Shown: piece by piece, positions 1-12,092 of the stretch
Position numbering within the stretch: position 1 is the first letter of the stretch
Layout of the letters: each line of letters starts with the position of its first letter
DNA from: Maratus speciosus
Taxonomy: Eukaryota > Arthropoda > Arachnida > Araneae > Salticidae
DNA length: 64,000 nucleotides
NCBI GenBank assembly: GCA_963932465.1
Contig: CAWVRF010001047.1
Coordinates: 124,001 to 188,000, forward strand
Direction of reading: 5' to 3'
The notes under the pieces: model-generated
Told to the model about the DNA's origin: nothing
Databases searched by the model: none
Seen by the model: the letters and a program-made list of their open reading frames with translations, nothing else
Program-made: the position numbers and the translations under genes

Positions 1-220
1 AGGTTAGAAATTGTAGAGCATGACATGTAAAATGTATAAATTCTAAAAAAAAAAAAATATTTTACAAGAAATTGGTTTTCAAACAGTTAATACTAGAGGC
101 TTTATCGTACTGAGGAAAAAAAAGAAATCGGTTGGGGTATTTTGACAATATAAACAAATAAAAAAACAATAATGAACAACTTTGCGTTGTGTACAGGTTA
201 CAGCATTCTAATATTATTAT

Positions 221-975
221 TAGAGATCAACCGAAAATTCGGTTTCGTTTTCAGCCTAAAATATGAGTTTCGGCGAAAATGCTGTCGAAAATTCGGCCGG
301 ACCAAAACTAGCTGTATTCGAAAAATCTCGTTTCTTCCTTCAGAAATTTTCAACATTACTCGTTGATTTGAGCTGTATCGGCCCTTTATATATTGCTATG
401 AACTTCACTGTTTATCAGTCCTTCTAAATTATTGATCATGACTGACTCAAGACATGAGTGCAAATTATAAAGCAAGCAATGCATATATAACTAAACTTTG
501 AAGATGCTTTTTACGTGCTCATTAAAAAATGCAGCCTTAACAGTAATAGAAAAATTTTAGTTTGAAACCGCAGAAGTGTTTGAAATACCTTTTGAGAAAG
601 TTCTAGTATAACAGATGATTATTTACAAAAATCATTATAAAAGATAAATCGTGCTATGTATATCTAACACATTTTTTAATTAGATGAAATTCGTGTCATT
701 AGAAAATCATTCTGTCTCATTGATGAATTAGTTACATTTTATTGTATATGAAAATAAAAAGTTTTGGTCAGAGAAACAAAAAGCCAACTGGGGCAACAAG
801 TACAAGTAATTAATAATTATGTTTATTTAATAAACACGTATAATTCATTAATAATTATGTATCTTTATGTGCATATTAATTACTGAAAAAAATTTGGACC
901 TTTTTTTCTGTTTTCGGCTGAAAATAGGAAGATTACCGAAATTCGGAATTACAAATCTATTTCGGTCGGTCCTTA
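221..975. mobile_element. hAT-like non-autonomous element
   Basis: The ends read TAGAGATCAACCGAAA on the left and, inverted, TAAGGACCGACCGAAA on the right. They are flanked by the identical 8-bp word ATTATTAT at 213-220 and 976-983. An 8-bp target duplication with TAGAG-type ends is the hAT superfamily pattern. The interior has runs of CCGAAATTCGG near both ends and no transposase frame, so it would need transposase from elsewhere. The short frame inside it (172-366) is not a gene. The flanking word is low complexity, which tempers the duplication call. Confidence 0.6.
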
Positions 976-1104
976 ATTATTATGTCTTTCCAAAGATATG
1001 TACAAATTCAGAGTTTTTTTTCAAAAGTTTATTTAGTGACTTTAAGAATATGGTAAAAGCAATATTTGTTAGCAAACTATAAAACTTAAAAAATAAAAAT
1101 AAAA

Positions 1105-1512
1105 ACAAGTTGAAAATTGCTCACCAAACGTGGCAAATGAGGTGAGTTCGTACTATAACTAGTTTTATAAATATTTTTTGCACCGCATACTGTACTGAAT
1201 ATATATTTTAGTCACTTTATAAGTGCATATCAATTTCATTCTGTTCGAAAGGCTGTAACATCATTAAAATGCACTTGAAATAATATTTTCCCGTTGGCCG
1301 TAATGTAACGGAAAATTTTTGACTGCCCCTGTCATTAAACTATACATCCGATTTTCATAAAATTTGAAATGACTCGACAAAATTTTACAACAATTACATT
1401 TAAAATTTCAGTCTGTTTGGTTGGGTAGTTTTTGCTCTTTTATATGCGGGCGGACGGGCAAACAGACAGACGGACCGAACGGCGACTATAGGTGCTACGT
1501 ATTTATATAATT
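1105..1512 (+). repeat. ~400-bp dispersed repeat, copy 1
   Basis: This is one of three near-full copies of a family, with another in plus orientation at 35787-36195 and one inverted at 9945-10335. It runs from a GTGGCAAATGAGGTG start region, through CATCATTAAAATGCACTTGA and a GACAGACGGAC tract, to ACTATAGGTGCTACGTATTT at the end. It has no coding frame and the class is not clear. It shares its central phrase (TAATGTAACGGAA... TTTTGA.TGCCCCTGT) with the modules at 32.1-34.75 kb, 59.4 kb and 63.6 kb. Confidence 0.7.
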
Positions 1513-1875
1513 ATGAATCCACCTAATGATATAATTAGATTTTACTCGAGATGAAGAAAGTTATTAGAGCTAATGGATCATTTAGAATATATTTATAAAA
1601 GATAAATCTTAAAATATTTTAAATAGATAATATGTGGATTGTCTAATACGCTTGTTGCCCATAATCACATATAAGAATAAAGTTCACAAATAACTTATGA
1701 TTATTATTTTAATAATAAGAGAGTAGCGGAAAGTAGGGGATATACGAGTATTACGACTTTATAAGCGTAAGTGCAAGAAACGGAAGTTGACTGCTGTTGT
1801 ATCAACATAAGGGAATTAACATTAACATTATTTTTTTTTACTGTTGCATATATAAATCCAATTAGACAGCTGATA

Positions 1876-1907
<32 letters not shown>

Positions 1908-2244
1908 ATAGATAGTATTCTAAAAATTGATATCCCAGTTTGAAAAAACTGATTAATAGATTATGAAAACGACTCGGAACCATTTTCGAAAATCAGTGGT
2001 AACAAAATTTTTTATAAAAAATGGTTCCTTTTTATAAGAAAAAGGGTCCAAGTGCAAGCAATTGCACATCCTTCTTCCTATCTCCCCCAATAAATCGCAT
2101 CCTCTTTAATATTCTTGCATATTTTCTTTCGTTTATATAAAAAGTATGTCTAAAAAGTTTATCTCTCAAATTCAAAGAAAAACCCATTCACCAAAATTTT
2201 TTTCCTTCTTGATTGTTATATAAAGGTGTATTATGGCTTTAATG
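1513..2244. other. No gene seen
   Basis: AT-rich sequence with a poly-T run near 1877-1902. No coding frame or clear repeat boundary was found. Confidence 0.6.
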
Positions 2245-2385
2245 TCCTTGGTGTTGGCGCTCCTGTGTTTAAATCGCAGGACCTGACCAATCAAAGGCGG
2301 CGTAAACAACCAATAAGTATCCTGATTGGTTGGGTCGTATGATTTAACGCCACTACCGCATACGCCTATAAGACGATAATAATGT
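2245..2385. repeat. Imperfect inverted repeat
   Basis: GTTTAAATCGCAGGACCTGA with CCAATCA is matched in reverse by TGATTGG and GGGTCGTATGATTTAAC about 60 bases later. It is probably the core of a small decayed MITE. No target duplication could be fixed. Confidence 0.35.
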
Positions 2386-2484
2386 AAATGCATAAACGCT
2401 ATAATGTAAATGCACCTTAAGAGACTTCAATCGTCCAGTGGCAACAATATGGCTCAGTTTGGGAATCACTGATTTAACGTATCA

Positions 2485-2665
2485 ATGCATCATGATTTTA
2501 AATGATAAGGAGTTGATATCTTTCCAAATAAAAAGAACCTTTCTTTTAAAATCGAAAAAGAAATCTCATAAGCACGAGATGAAACGCATATAATCTGTAT
2601 TTATCTATATTCGGGAGCCTTTTGATCACACAATGATAATCTACACCAAGTTATCTTATTTCATG
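2485..2665 (+). repeat. Dispersed repeat, also at 6150-6360
   Basis: A ~200-bp stretch recurs in direct orientation about 3.68 kb downstream. Shared words include ACGCATATAATCTGTATTTA, TTTTGATCACACAATGA and AATCTACA.CAAG.TATC. The copies differ by many substitutions and small indels, so the duplication is old. Confidence 0.65.
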
Positions 2666-3102
2666 TTTTTTAAAAATCAATATTCTTTTTTACGCAAATA
2701 TAAAATAAAAAAATATATTTCCGCAGAATAAACAATTTTTAGTAGCAGTAGTTTTTTGCCAAATTTACACTTTCTTTATAAATTCATACAGTGTAAAGAA
2801 AGTTTTAAAACAAAACTGCTGTACTGAAAAATAGACTTTCCAAAACAGTTAGAGGAAAACGCATTAGAGTTTCATCATGTTTTTTTTTTTTTTTTAACTA
2901 GAGATCACTGTCATTTTTCTAAATAAATATTTTTATTTTTTTCATATTAATGATTTAAATAAAAAGAAAAGTTCCCAGTTAAACTGATGATATTGAGATC
3001 ACAGGCTACTGACACTAATTGTATTTATACTCATATTTCGAAGAATAATGCCTCTCGAAAAATAAAGAAATCGACAAAAAGAAAACATATTTAGCTAAAT
3101 TA

Positions 3103-3400
3103 AGGGGTGGATTAATTCCCCCCATTTATGCTTAACCAATGAACCTCCAAATCTAATCACGGAAGCGCTTTATCAGAATAAACCGGTATACCAAATTGGA
3201 AGCAAATCGGATAATTCTGCATGGAAAACCCATTTATCAAAATTAAGGGGGGTTGCCCCCCCCCCTTATACTTAACCAACGAACCCCCAAAACTAATAAG
3301 GTAAGCGCCTTATCAGAATGAAACTATATACTAAATTTGAAGCAATCCGGATATTTCTATCAAGAGTTATCGCGTTACGTACGTACATACATACATACGT
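3103..3400 (+). repeat. Tandem duplication of ~140 bp with tetranucleotide tail
   Basis: Two diverged units (about 3103-3243 and 3244-3360) share the order TTAAGGGG, CTTAACCAA.GAACC.CCAAA, AAGCGC.TTATCAGAAT and GAAGCAA.TCGGATA.TTCT. A (ACGT/ACAT)n microsatellite follows at about 3375-3410. No product is supported. Confidence 0.65.
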
Positions 3401-3537
3401 ACGTACATGCAGAACTTGCGGGCACATCAGCTCTCAGGCTTTGATAGCCTATGTGCTAAAAAACGATTTAACTTTGAAAAGTGTTATAATTTGTTTATGG
3501 TAAGGAGTCGGTTTTATTTGCAAGTAGCAATCGGTCT

Positions 3538-3765
3538 TTAACCCCTTAACAGTGACATTTGTTTTCTTACAAAAAAAATTAAAAATGGGGCTGGACACCA
3601 CTTTTTCCATACTAAAATATTTACCTTACTTAATCGAAAAATATCTGACAATTAATAAAGATAAATTTACAGTTACAAATTAGTGGTATCAAAATGCTTT
3701 TAATAACGAAGCAAGCATAGTGTTCTTGCCCGAATCCAGTTCGGGCCACACTGTTAAGGGGTTAA
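3538..3765. mobile_element. piggyBac-like MITE at TTAA
   Basis: TTAA at 3538-3541 and 3762-3765 bounds a 220-bp core. The core ends are CCCCTTAACAGTG on the left and, inverted, CCCCTTAACAGTGTGG on the right. TTAA targets with C-rich CCC-starting ends are the piggyBac pattern. There is no coding content, so it is non-autonomous. Confidence 0.75.
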
Positions 3766-3862
3766 AAAGAAAAAGAAAAGAAAAGAACACGAAACCAAAC
3801 GTACATATAAGTAAATAAAACAACGTTTTTAGCACCAGAACCTTTTAACCAATTGCAGACTA

Positions 3863-3893
3863 GTTTTGGTAGCATTCAGCATATCGTCATCAG
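3863..3893 (-). other. Hammerhead-like sequence words
   Basis: On the minus strand CTGATGA (3887-3893) is followed after a short insert by CCAAAAC (3863-3870). This resembles the order CUGANGA ... GAAA of a hammerhead ribozyme core, but the second word is degenerate. Similar pairs occur at 8959-8985 and 61492-61601. Catalytic ability is not claimed. Confidence 0.2.
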
Positions 3894-3940
3894 TGCAAAG
3901 AATAATGGAGTCGGACTTGAACGAGATCTGAGAGAGATGT

Positions 3941-5064
3941 GGGGCATTCTCACAATCTTTTGACTTTCAGGAAAAAAAATCTGGTGAAATTAAACTTGCT
4001 TAAATAACATTTTAATCTGATAGACGAATGCCTTAATGATTCAAAATAAAGAAAAAATGGTCAGCAGCGAAAAATATTTTACTTAACTGAGGTTTAAGTT
4101 AAACTTGCGAGTTTAATTTTCCTTACCATTGTACCAACTATAACTTTTTATTTTCTTCTAAATTTTTATTTATAATGAATTTGCATAGTACCCACAGGAC
4201 ATTCAAATAAAAAATAATAAAAGTGTAGTACCTTTAATACAGAATTTTTGTATAATATTGTCTTAAAGGGGTGTTAAAGAAGGGACGGTAAGGTAAAAAA
4301 AAGGCGACGGTATAGGAAAAAAGGGACGTTAAGGATGGAACGGTAAGAAAAATTACCACCTATTTTTAGGCAAATCATGTTAAGACTAAGTGATAGCCAC
4401 AATGTTCATTGATTTTTAGAAACAGTTGTTAACATTGAATTAAATTATTTTTTTTTTAAATTTACCTGGAAAAGTGAAGGAATAAACCTTGGGGACGGTA
4501 AGACTACCAATAAAGCCACCATCTTGAAATCGATATTTAAATATTGATTTAAATTCTGCAGTAAATTTCCTGTCAAAGAATTTTAGACATTCTTTCTCTA
4601 GTGTACTTCTGCATGAGAAAAAACATGAAAAAAATTCTGTGGCTGCATCTGATTTTCTGTATAAGTTTAGCAAGGGGGACGGTAATGATGAAAAACACAG
4701 GGACAGAATTCAAAAAATAATATCAACCGTAAAAATGTGTGCAGGATAATTTTTTGCTACATATTTGTATAAAACAATTGTCCCAGTTTCCGAAAAAATT
4801 ACATCGAATTACTTTTATTGAAACAATTTTATCCAGACAGCTCCAAACTTAAAAATCAGCATCAGGGACACGGGACGGCATAGTAGTTCTCCTGGTATTT
4901 CGAACCCCAACATCGTCCAAAACTTATTTATCTCGTTAATATTGTTATGCAATCATGCAATGGGATGCTCCCCAGTATATGAAATAAAAAAAACACAAAA
5001 AAGTGTATTAAAATAAAAATTATTATTCAGGGCCGTGAAAGTCAAAAGATTGTGAGAATGCCCC
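3941..5064. mobile_element. TIR DNA transposon, GGGGCATTCTC family
   Basis: The ends are exact inverted copies of GGGGCATTCTCACAATCTTT, continuing with TTGACTTTCA, and are flanked by ATGT at 3937-3940 and 5065-5068. The interior has a degenerate run of GGGACGGTAAGG-like words at about 4270-4350 and no transposase. A short minus-strand frame (4440-4673) recurs in the second copy but shows only DNA-level similarity. A left-truncated copy lies at 30768-31621. I cannot assign the superfamily; the possible 4-bp ATGT duplication is the main clue. Confidence 0.75.
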
Positions 5065-5191
5065 ATGTACCAAGAATCAGAGACTCCGCACTTCCGGTGA
5101 TAGCCTGTGGATAGAAACATTCAAAACCGTAGCCAATGTCCAGAATATCTGGAAATGCGAAAAGGGGAAAAGAATGATGGAATTTTACCTA

Positions 5192-5350
5192 TACAGTGAA
5201 ACTTCTTTTAAAGGCCACCCCTATTCAAGGAGGCCCCACCTCTATTAAGGGCCAATAGTTTTATGAACGAAAAATTTTCCCGTAGACATAATGTTTAATT
5301 TACTCCTATTAGGGGCCACAGCTACCCCTCATAAAGGCCATTTTTTTCAC
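5192..5350. mobile_element. Possible single end of a pogo/Tigger-like element
   Basis: TACAGTGAAACTTCTTTTAA followed by AGGCCACCCC resembles the CAGTGAAAC-type ends of pogo-like MITEs. No matching inverted end was found within 1 kb, so this may be a solitary or broken end. Confidence 0.3.
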
Positions 5351-7824
5351 ATGTACCTTAAATCCTAAACAGGCGTTTCCTCATAATTCCTATTCCTCAA
5401 ATTAATTCCTCAACCAAAAGATAAGAGTTCAACAAACAACTTCACTTGCAACAAAGAAGGCAGGGAGAGATGGAAAGGATTTAGTAACATAATGTAGGAC
5501 AACATACTTTTCCACAAGTGAGACAAACAGGTGTTCCTCACACTTTGTTTGACCTTTCAACCTGTAGGGGTTGGGTTGGAGGTGAAACTTGACCCTTTGT
5601 TGTGGGCACACAAATTATAACAGGTTATTTAGCTAAACTGATTCCACATTTACTAAAACTGTAAATGCATATTGAAGCCCAATTTTTACACTAGAAATTT
5701 TATGCTCAGGCTTATGTAAAATTTAGGTTAAACGGTCGAAATTTCGCCTTTTTTAAGTAGAGGTCTTTCCATACGAAAATCCTGGTACCGAAGAATTTCC
5801 TGGTCATGAAATTTTAGGACAAGTACGACCCCTGATTTACATAATGATTTTCACACTGATTATATAATGATTTTTATTAAAAATAATATTCAAACTTTCT
5901 CGTCAAATATTTTTTTTGTTATAAAACAGTTACGTTCTTTCCATGCAGCTGGCAAGTCAATAGAAATTTATGTAACGTCTTAAAACAAAACTGTTATGTA
6001 AAACGAAATAACAAAACGTAACAAAAGAAGTACTCATACCTCCCAAAATACATTTAAAAGAATAAACAACAGAATTTTATTGTGCTTTTTCTTATTCAGG
6101 ATCATCATTATTATTTTGAAGTAAATACTTTTATTTGTCACAATAATGATTTAAAATATCAAAGCATCATAAGTTTATATGATAAGGGGTCGATATTATT
6201 TGGAAAGAGCGATCTTCCTTTTAAAATAGAAAAGAAAAAATCTCGCAAACACGAGACGTAACGCATATAATCTGTATTTATCCATAAATATTCAGAAGCA
6301 TTTTTCCTAAAAACATTTGATCACACAATGACAATCTACATCAAGCTATCATATTTCACGACACGATATGTCTCCCGCGGAAACGTATTTCCTCACGAAA
6401 TCGTGATTAATTCGTCATATCTTTCGTAAAAAAAAGGAAAAAGAAGAAGAAGAAAAAAAAAGATCTTAGACGAATGGTGATAGCTTGATTGTATTCTGGT
6501 ATCATTTAAGGAATTGTTACTCGTGCATCGCATTTCCAAAATATCAATTAGTCATTTTAAAACGGATGCATCGCTTATAATTAGTTCTGGTCGTTAATGG
6601 GAAAGATGCTTATAAAATTCTTTAAAACTGGTTCGCCTTTCTTTGTTATTATACTATGTTAAAGTTTGCCTAGGAACGCTTTGAAACATGAAATTAAAGT
6701 ATAATTATACGCTCTCGATATCGTTTATTTCGCATATTAATTAATCAGATAATTGCTGAAGAAAAGGCTTGATATTAGAAACATTTAAAAATAGATTAAA
6801 ATTTAATAATCTGTTATCGCGAGCAAAATAACGACTTTTATTAAAAGCGCAATTTACGGGCTTTGAAATTTTATTAAATACAGCATATTAAAAAAATTGT
6901 TTCATTAATGAATAATTATGTAAATCGTTGTAAACAATAATAAAATATGCGTCTCCCAACATCCATGTTATATGCAAGGTTAATTTTATCCTTGTTGAAT
7001 TAATGTATAATATTCACTTTGCAATTAAAATTTCTTTTTTTAAGTATACCTAAAGCTTTTTTATTAGGAAAATTGATCGTTTGATTATTTTAAAAAGACT
7101 TTAGAAAAGCGAACGTTTATAATTTGAACATTGTGCATGCTTTCAATTATTTTATGCATAATTTTATGACAATTACTTGGTTTACGATAATTGATTATGG
7201 TCATTAGTACGACTGGTACGATCATCGTTTGTAACAAAGACTAAAAAGAGCAGGACCGCTTTTAAAAATCAAATTTAACGCACTATCAATATCTGATTTG
7301 TATCATAATTCGAACTTGATACCTACTGGCTAGTCACTAAATAAGAACGTATGCACAGAGCTTAATGTTTTTTTTCTTTTTTTTAATAACGCTTGTCTTC
7401 TTGATGGTTCCGTATGAATTTAATTAATAGCCTATTATTGCCTGTCTGTCTCTCTGTCTGATAATTGAAGAGCTGAGTGGATGAACTGAACATGTTATGT
7501 CGCATTTTCCAAAATTTTTTTTTATCTTCTGGATGAAAACGTTATGAAGTATCCTATCACATGGTGAAGCTAAAATACCAAGATTCCATTTAGTCTTGAA
7601 GATTTAAGACATTATTCATTAATATTTAATTTTTTAATATTTAATAATGTCAATATTATTAATAATTTTTAATATTTGAAAATTAAATATGAACAAGTTT
7701 TTCTGAGAGAGTTTAGTACCATACCTGTTAATATTTTACACACATGGTATCAAATAGAAAATAAATCATTAAAATTTACAGCAAAAACTTTCACTTCAAA
7801 TTTCTTCAAATGTCATTTTTGCTA
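5351..7824. other. No gene; one old repeat copy
   Basis: AT-rich sequence. It contains the second copy (6150-6360) of the repeat at 2485-2665. The rest shows no coding frame with a recognisable product and no clear terminal repeats. Confidence 0.55.
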
Positions 7825-8705
7825 TAGTAGGAGAGCTGTTGAACATTTTTGAGTAGGTATTTGAGGCACCCTGAAAATTTGCCCAACACTTCTTTTGTAA
7901 TGCCTGAATACAAAATCAAATGTCTGGCGGAAGGATCGTGGCCCAAAAACTGTGCCAGACACGTGTCAAGTGCCATTTTTTGACTACCCAAAAAAGGTAT
8001 TTGAGGCACGCTGAGATTGAGACAGAATAATATTTATACTTAGAAAAAAATATTTTGAAAATGACAGACACTTTAGTCGGCCCAAAATCTGTGCCAGACA
8101 CGTGTCAAGTGCCATTTTGCCAAAAATGTGCTATTTTTGGCACACGTGCCTGAATACAAAATCGAATGTCTGGCTGAAGGATCGTGGCCCAAAAACTGTG
8201 CCAAACACGTGTCAAGTGCCATTTTTTGACTACCCAAAAAAAGTATTTGAGGCACGCTGAGATTGAGGCAGAATAATATTTATGCTTAGAAAAAAATATT
8301 TTGAAAATGACAGACACTTTAGCCGGCCCAAAATCTGTGCCAGACACGTGTCAAGTGCCATTTTGCCAAAAATGGCACGTGTGCCAAAAATAGCACATTT
8401 TTGGCAAAATGGCACTCGACACGTGTCTGGCACAGATTTTGGGCCGACTAAAGTGTCTGTCATTTTCAAAATATTTTTTTCTAAGTATAAATATTATTCT
8501 GTCTCAATCTCAGCGTGCCTCAAATACCTTTTTTGGGTAGTCAAAAAATGGCACTTGACACGTGTCTGGCACAGTTTTTGGGCCACGATCCTTCAGCCAG
8601 ACATTCGATTTTGTATTCAGCCATTACAAAAGAAGTGTTGCACAAATTTTCAGGGTGCCTCAAATACCTTCCCTAAAATGTTTAACAGCTCTTGGACTAC
8701 TACTT
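7825..8705. mobile_element. Fold-back element, three-part
   Basis: The left arm (about 7825-8147) and right arm (about 8373-8705) are near-perfect reverse complements. They include AGGAGAGCTGTTGAACATTT, GGATCGTGGCCCAAAAACTG and CAGACACGTGTCAAGTGCCA. Between them, 8148-8372 repeats part of the left arm in direct orientation, so the order is direct, direct, inverted. The overlapping frames on both strands (for example 8282-8707) repeat the same peptide because the DNA is repetitive. No transposase or clear target duplication was seen. Confidence 0.7.
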
Positions 8706-8958
8706 AACATGTTCTTCCACTTAGCTCTTCAATTGCCTTTCTATTCACGTGTTATCGTTCATAAAGGATTCTATGAAGTTTTAATATATTTTATTGTAAT
8801 TCATTAACTATTTTTTAAAAATGACTATTCCCATCTTGAACTTTGACGCACACACTAAGAAGTTTATTTAAAAATGTAGATAAAACATATAAGATAAAAC
8901 TTTTAAAACATTAAAAAACTGTAAAAGTTAAAAAGCTAAAAATTTCAAAACCAACGAA

Positions 8959-8985
8959 TTTCGGCTACACTGTATTCATCTTCAG
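8959..8985 (-). other. Hammerhead-like sequence words
   Basis: On the minus strand CTGAAGA (8979-8985) is followed by a small potential hairpin (TACAGTGTA) and then CCGAAA (8959-8964). The order fits CUGANGA, stem II, GAAA of a hammerhead core, but stems I and III were not established. Confidence 0.25.
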
Positions 8986-9014
8986 GGTTACTACTTCCAG
9001 TGTCGAGAAACTCA

Positions 9015-9079
9015 AAATATTTATGGATTTTAAAAGTAGTAAGTAAACATATTACTACTTTTAAAATCCATAAATATTT
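9015..9079. repeat. Perfect 28-bp stem hairpin
   Basis: Positions 9015-9042 and 9052-9079 are exact reverse complements, separated by a 9-base loop. The arm begins AAATATTTATGGATTTTAAA. It could be a recent MITE core, a cruciform or a short-hairpin precursor. No flanking duplication was found. Confidence 0.85.
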
Positions 9080-9224
9080 GTATTGTCGGTGGTATTGTAA
9101 TCGAAATTCTTTCGACTTCCGGTTTTCAACGGATTTAAATGTTTTAGGGGTCAGAGATCTCGAAAGGCATGTTTATACAAAATGTCTGTATGTTCTTTCT
9201 CGTGTCCGTGTGCCGGTATGTCCA

Positions 9225-9520
9225 CTTTGTATCATTGAAAAGTGTATGAAGTTATGCGTAGAATTGAACAAAATTTCTTGCATATCGCAAGCAGGTTCTC
9301 CTTCAATTTGGAAATATTCCGCTTGAAATGGGCGTTGTAATTGCGATTTTTGTGTCATTTTCATTATTGTACCATCGAAAAGTGTATGAAGTTATGAATA
9401 GAATTAAACCAAATTTCATAAATATGCTTTCGGTTATGAAAAGCAGGCCCCGAGTGAATTTGGAAATATTCTGGCGGAAGGGGACGCTGCAATACCGATT
9501 TTTGCGTGATTTTCTTGATT
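9225..9520 (+). repeat. Tandem duplication, ~140-bp period
   Basis: The word GAAAAGTGTATGAAGTTATG occurs near 9237 and again 140 bases later. It is followed in both units by AATTGAAC/AATTAAAC, AATTTGGAAATATTC and a CGATTTTTG.GT.ATTTTC ending. The frames across it are products of the repeat. Confidence 0.7.
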
Positions 9521-9944
9521 TTTCTTATTTCTGTTTACATTGACGGCTCGTGCAGCAACGAGAATTTTACACCCTGCTAAATCGGTGATTCGCAAGCAGC
9601 TGAAGTACAACAGAATAACGAAAAATATTGATTATATTAAACCTTTTATGCCTAGCGCCTCATTTTTGGGACGCTTCGGATTTTAATGAATTTGTGTAAT
9701 TTTCTTCTTCTTTTTGACATGAAAATTGTATGAAATGATTATTTATAAATGTCTGTATCTGTTACCGAAAGATGACAGCATGAAATGGATATTTATTTGC
9801 TTAAATGCTTTTTATGAAATTAAGATTTTTTATTTTTCGAGAAGGAAATGTAAAAATGTAAAAAGTAAGTTTATTTGTTTTTTTTTTCTGTCAAAAATCC
9901 AAATAAATAAGTCATAATATTAGTTTGTAAACTTCTCTGAAATA

Positions 9945-10335
9945 CATATTTTTAGGTACGTTTTTAATTTGTAGCACCTATAGTCGTCGTTCAGTCCATC
10001 TATCCATCCGTCCGCACATAACAACGCAAAAAATACCCAACCGAATCGTTTGAAATTTAAAATATATAACTGTTGCAAAATTTTGTCGAGTCTTTTCAAA
10101 TTTTATGGAAATCGGATGTATAGTTTAGTGACAGTGACTGTCAAATTTTTCTGTTACATGACGGCCAATGGGAAAAAATTATTTCAAGTGCATTTTAATG
10201 ATGTTACAGTCTTCCGAACAGAATGAAATTGATATGCACTTATGAAGCGCACGAAATTATACATTCAGTACAATATGCAGTGCAAAAGGTATGTGTTCAA
10301 GTATATTTTTTATGCGTTTTTGTAACTAGCCAAAT
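9945..10335 (-). repeat. ~400-bp dispersed repeat, copy 2 (inverted)
   Basis: Reverse complement of the family at 1105-1512. It shows GTAGCACCTATAGTCGTCGT at its left, GGAAATCGGATGTATAGTTTA in the middle, and the CATTTTAATGATGTTACAG and GAACAGAATGAAATTGATA words at the right. Confidence 0.7.
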
Positions 10336-10622
10336 ATAGGGCACTAGGCCCAAATGGGTACATATTTTTATTAGCCATTTAGGTGACAGTTATTTATGTA
10401 AAGTCCTTTTCAAGAAGATTATGAGACAAATTGTTTTTAAGCCTCAAATACGATTATTCTTAGTTAATTATTACTAGTATACTTATAATGTTATTAGTCT
10501 CTGTAAAGAAATAAATATATTTTTTTAGTAGTTCATAAAAATACTAATTTTGGTATATAATATTCAATTTAAAAGCTTATTTTATATAAATTTAGACAAA
10601 ACATATAATTGTGCATATTATA

Positions 10623-12092
10623 GGGTAATTCCGGGAGAGTCGCCGCATACGGGATAGATGCCGCACCCCTTGTATTTCTTCTAATTATCGATAGATGGTC
10701 GTCAAACGCACAGTATAGGTGCGCAATGAGATTATTTTAACCAGTGTATAACGTTAATCCCATTTCGATGTTTATTTGTAGATTTACAATCCTTAATTTC
10801 ACGTAAGTGCATGATTTCACTGTCCAAACTTTTAAACACGTCTTGTTTAAATACTTTTTATACACTAATTACTAAATGCATGCATGATTTCGAAGTCAAA
10901 ACTAAGTGTAGTGTTTGTATAGAGTATTGTGTGTATGATTACGCCATTTCCCTTAGCGATGGCAGGTAACTGTGATGGCCGATGTCTGCACCATGCAAAA
11001 TGGGATACATGCCGCACAGCTATTGCGGTATACATGCCGCAGTTTCTTTTGTACGGGATGATTAAGTGTTATTAACTTTTCCTTTTCTTTTGTACAGACT
11101 AACCATGTTAGGCATGTTATCAAGTTTACTAAAACCAAAGGAGAAAAAAGGGGAAAATAAAAAGTAAGAAGGGCAAGAAAGATGAAAGTCAAGATAATAA
11201 TAATGAAAAATTGAATTACGCGTAATGCAGACGTTCTTTGCAGACTACTCTAAAAAAGAGGAAGTGTAATTGTCTCCGTTGCATCATGTGTTTAAATGTA
11301 GTTACATAAAGACTGTACTTTTCGACACTTTTTCTGTAGATTGAAGTCGATCTCTTAACCATTCGGGACCATAGGCGCATATAAGCACCTTCATAAAGAG
11401 CTTACAAAATTTGTTTTTGGCACCAGTAAAAAAGAAAAGTAATATTTGCTTTGTTTAATTAGAGCATTTTCATGATTATTTAAGTAAAGGTAGCTTCTTT
11501 TAAAAAAAGTGCTACCAACCAAATAAAATTTGTGTAAAAACCATCGGTCCCTAAAGGGTTAACAAATAAATTATGTAAACACAATTTTACTTTTTTTTCT
11601 TTTCCCTTTCTAATACACTGATGTTACGTTGTTGCCGAAATAACAATTAAAATTTAATGTAAAAAAAAATAAGTCGATAATTTTAATAGTGAAAATAGGC
11701 AACACTTATTAATTTGAATCCACTAATACGTTTCAATGTACTCATTTAGTTTCATTTTGTTATTATATCCATAATTATATTCCAGATATGAATGTTTTTT
11801 TTAATATTTTTATTTATAGCTTCATTCTGTTCTTATTACAAGCGCGGCATAACTACCGCACAAGTGCGGCGTCTCAGCCTGAATGTACGGGTGACGCGCC
11901 GCAATGTAGTGTTTTAGAAAAAAATTGTTAAAAAATATTAATAATTTGTTTTGAATTTTTTTGTCGCAGTACACGCGTTGCATATTTAACATTAAATAGC
12001 ACGGCATGATTATTTTTTTTTTATTTTATGTCCACCAAGGGACTTTATACGCACATTCAAAAAAATGTGCGGCATAAATCCCGGAATTACCC
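10623..12092. mobile_element. TA-flanked TIR element with internal terminal-like words
   Basis: The ends are GGGTAATTCCGGGA and its inverse TCCCGGAATTACCC, flanked by TA at 10621-10622 and 12093-12094. CCGCA follows within a few bases in both arms. The word GATA(C/G)ATGCCGCA recurs at about 10655, 10999 and 11030, and GCGGC/GCCGC words cluster near 11845-11905. A piggyBac-like MITE (11355-11562) sits inside. No transposase was seen, so it is non-autonomous; TA targeting suggests the Tc1/mariner/pogo group. Confidence 0.7.
11355..11562. mobile_element. piggyBac-like MITE nested in the 10.6 kb element
   Basis: TTAA at 11355-11358 and 11559-11562 bounds ends CCATTCGGGACCATAGG and, inverted, CCCTTTAGGGACCGATGG. 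It belongs to the same broad class as 3538-3765 and 13849-14072. The core is about 200 bp and non-coding. It inserted after the surrounding element. Confidence 0.65.

Noticed and set aside
4440..4673. Frame shared by the two GGGCATTCTC-family copies (also 31053-31268)
   Set aside because: The copies differ mostly in ways that do not favour third codon positions. The similarity is DNA-level repeat similarity, the second copy loses the frame early, and no domain was recognised.
8282..8707. 141-codon frame in the fold-back element
   Set aside because: The same peptide appears on the opposite strand in the other arm. The frame exists only because the DNA is repeated; there is no domain and no codon-like pattern.
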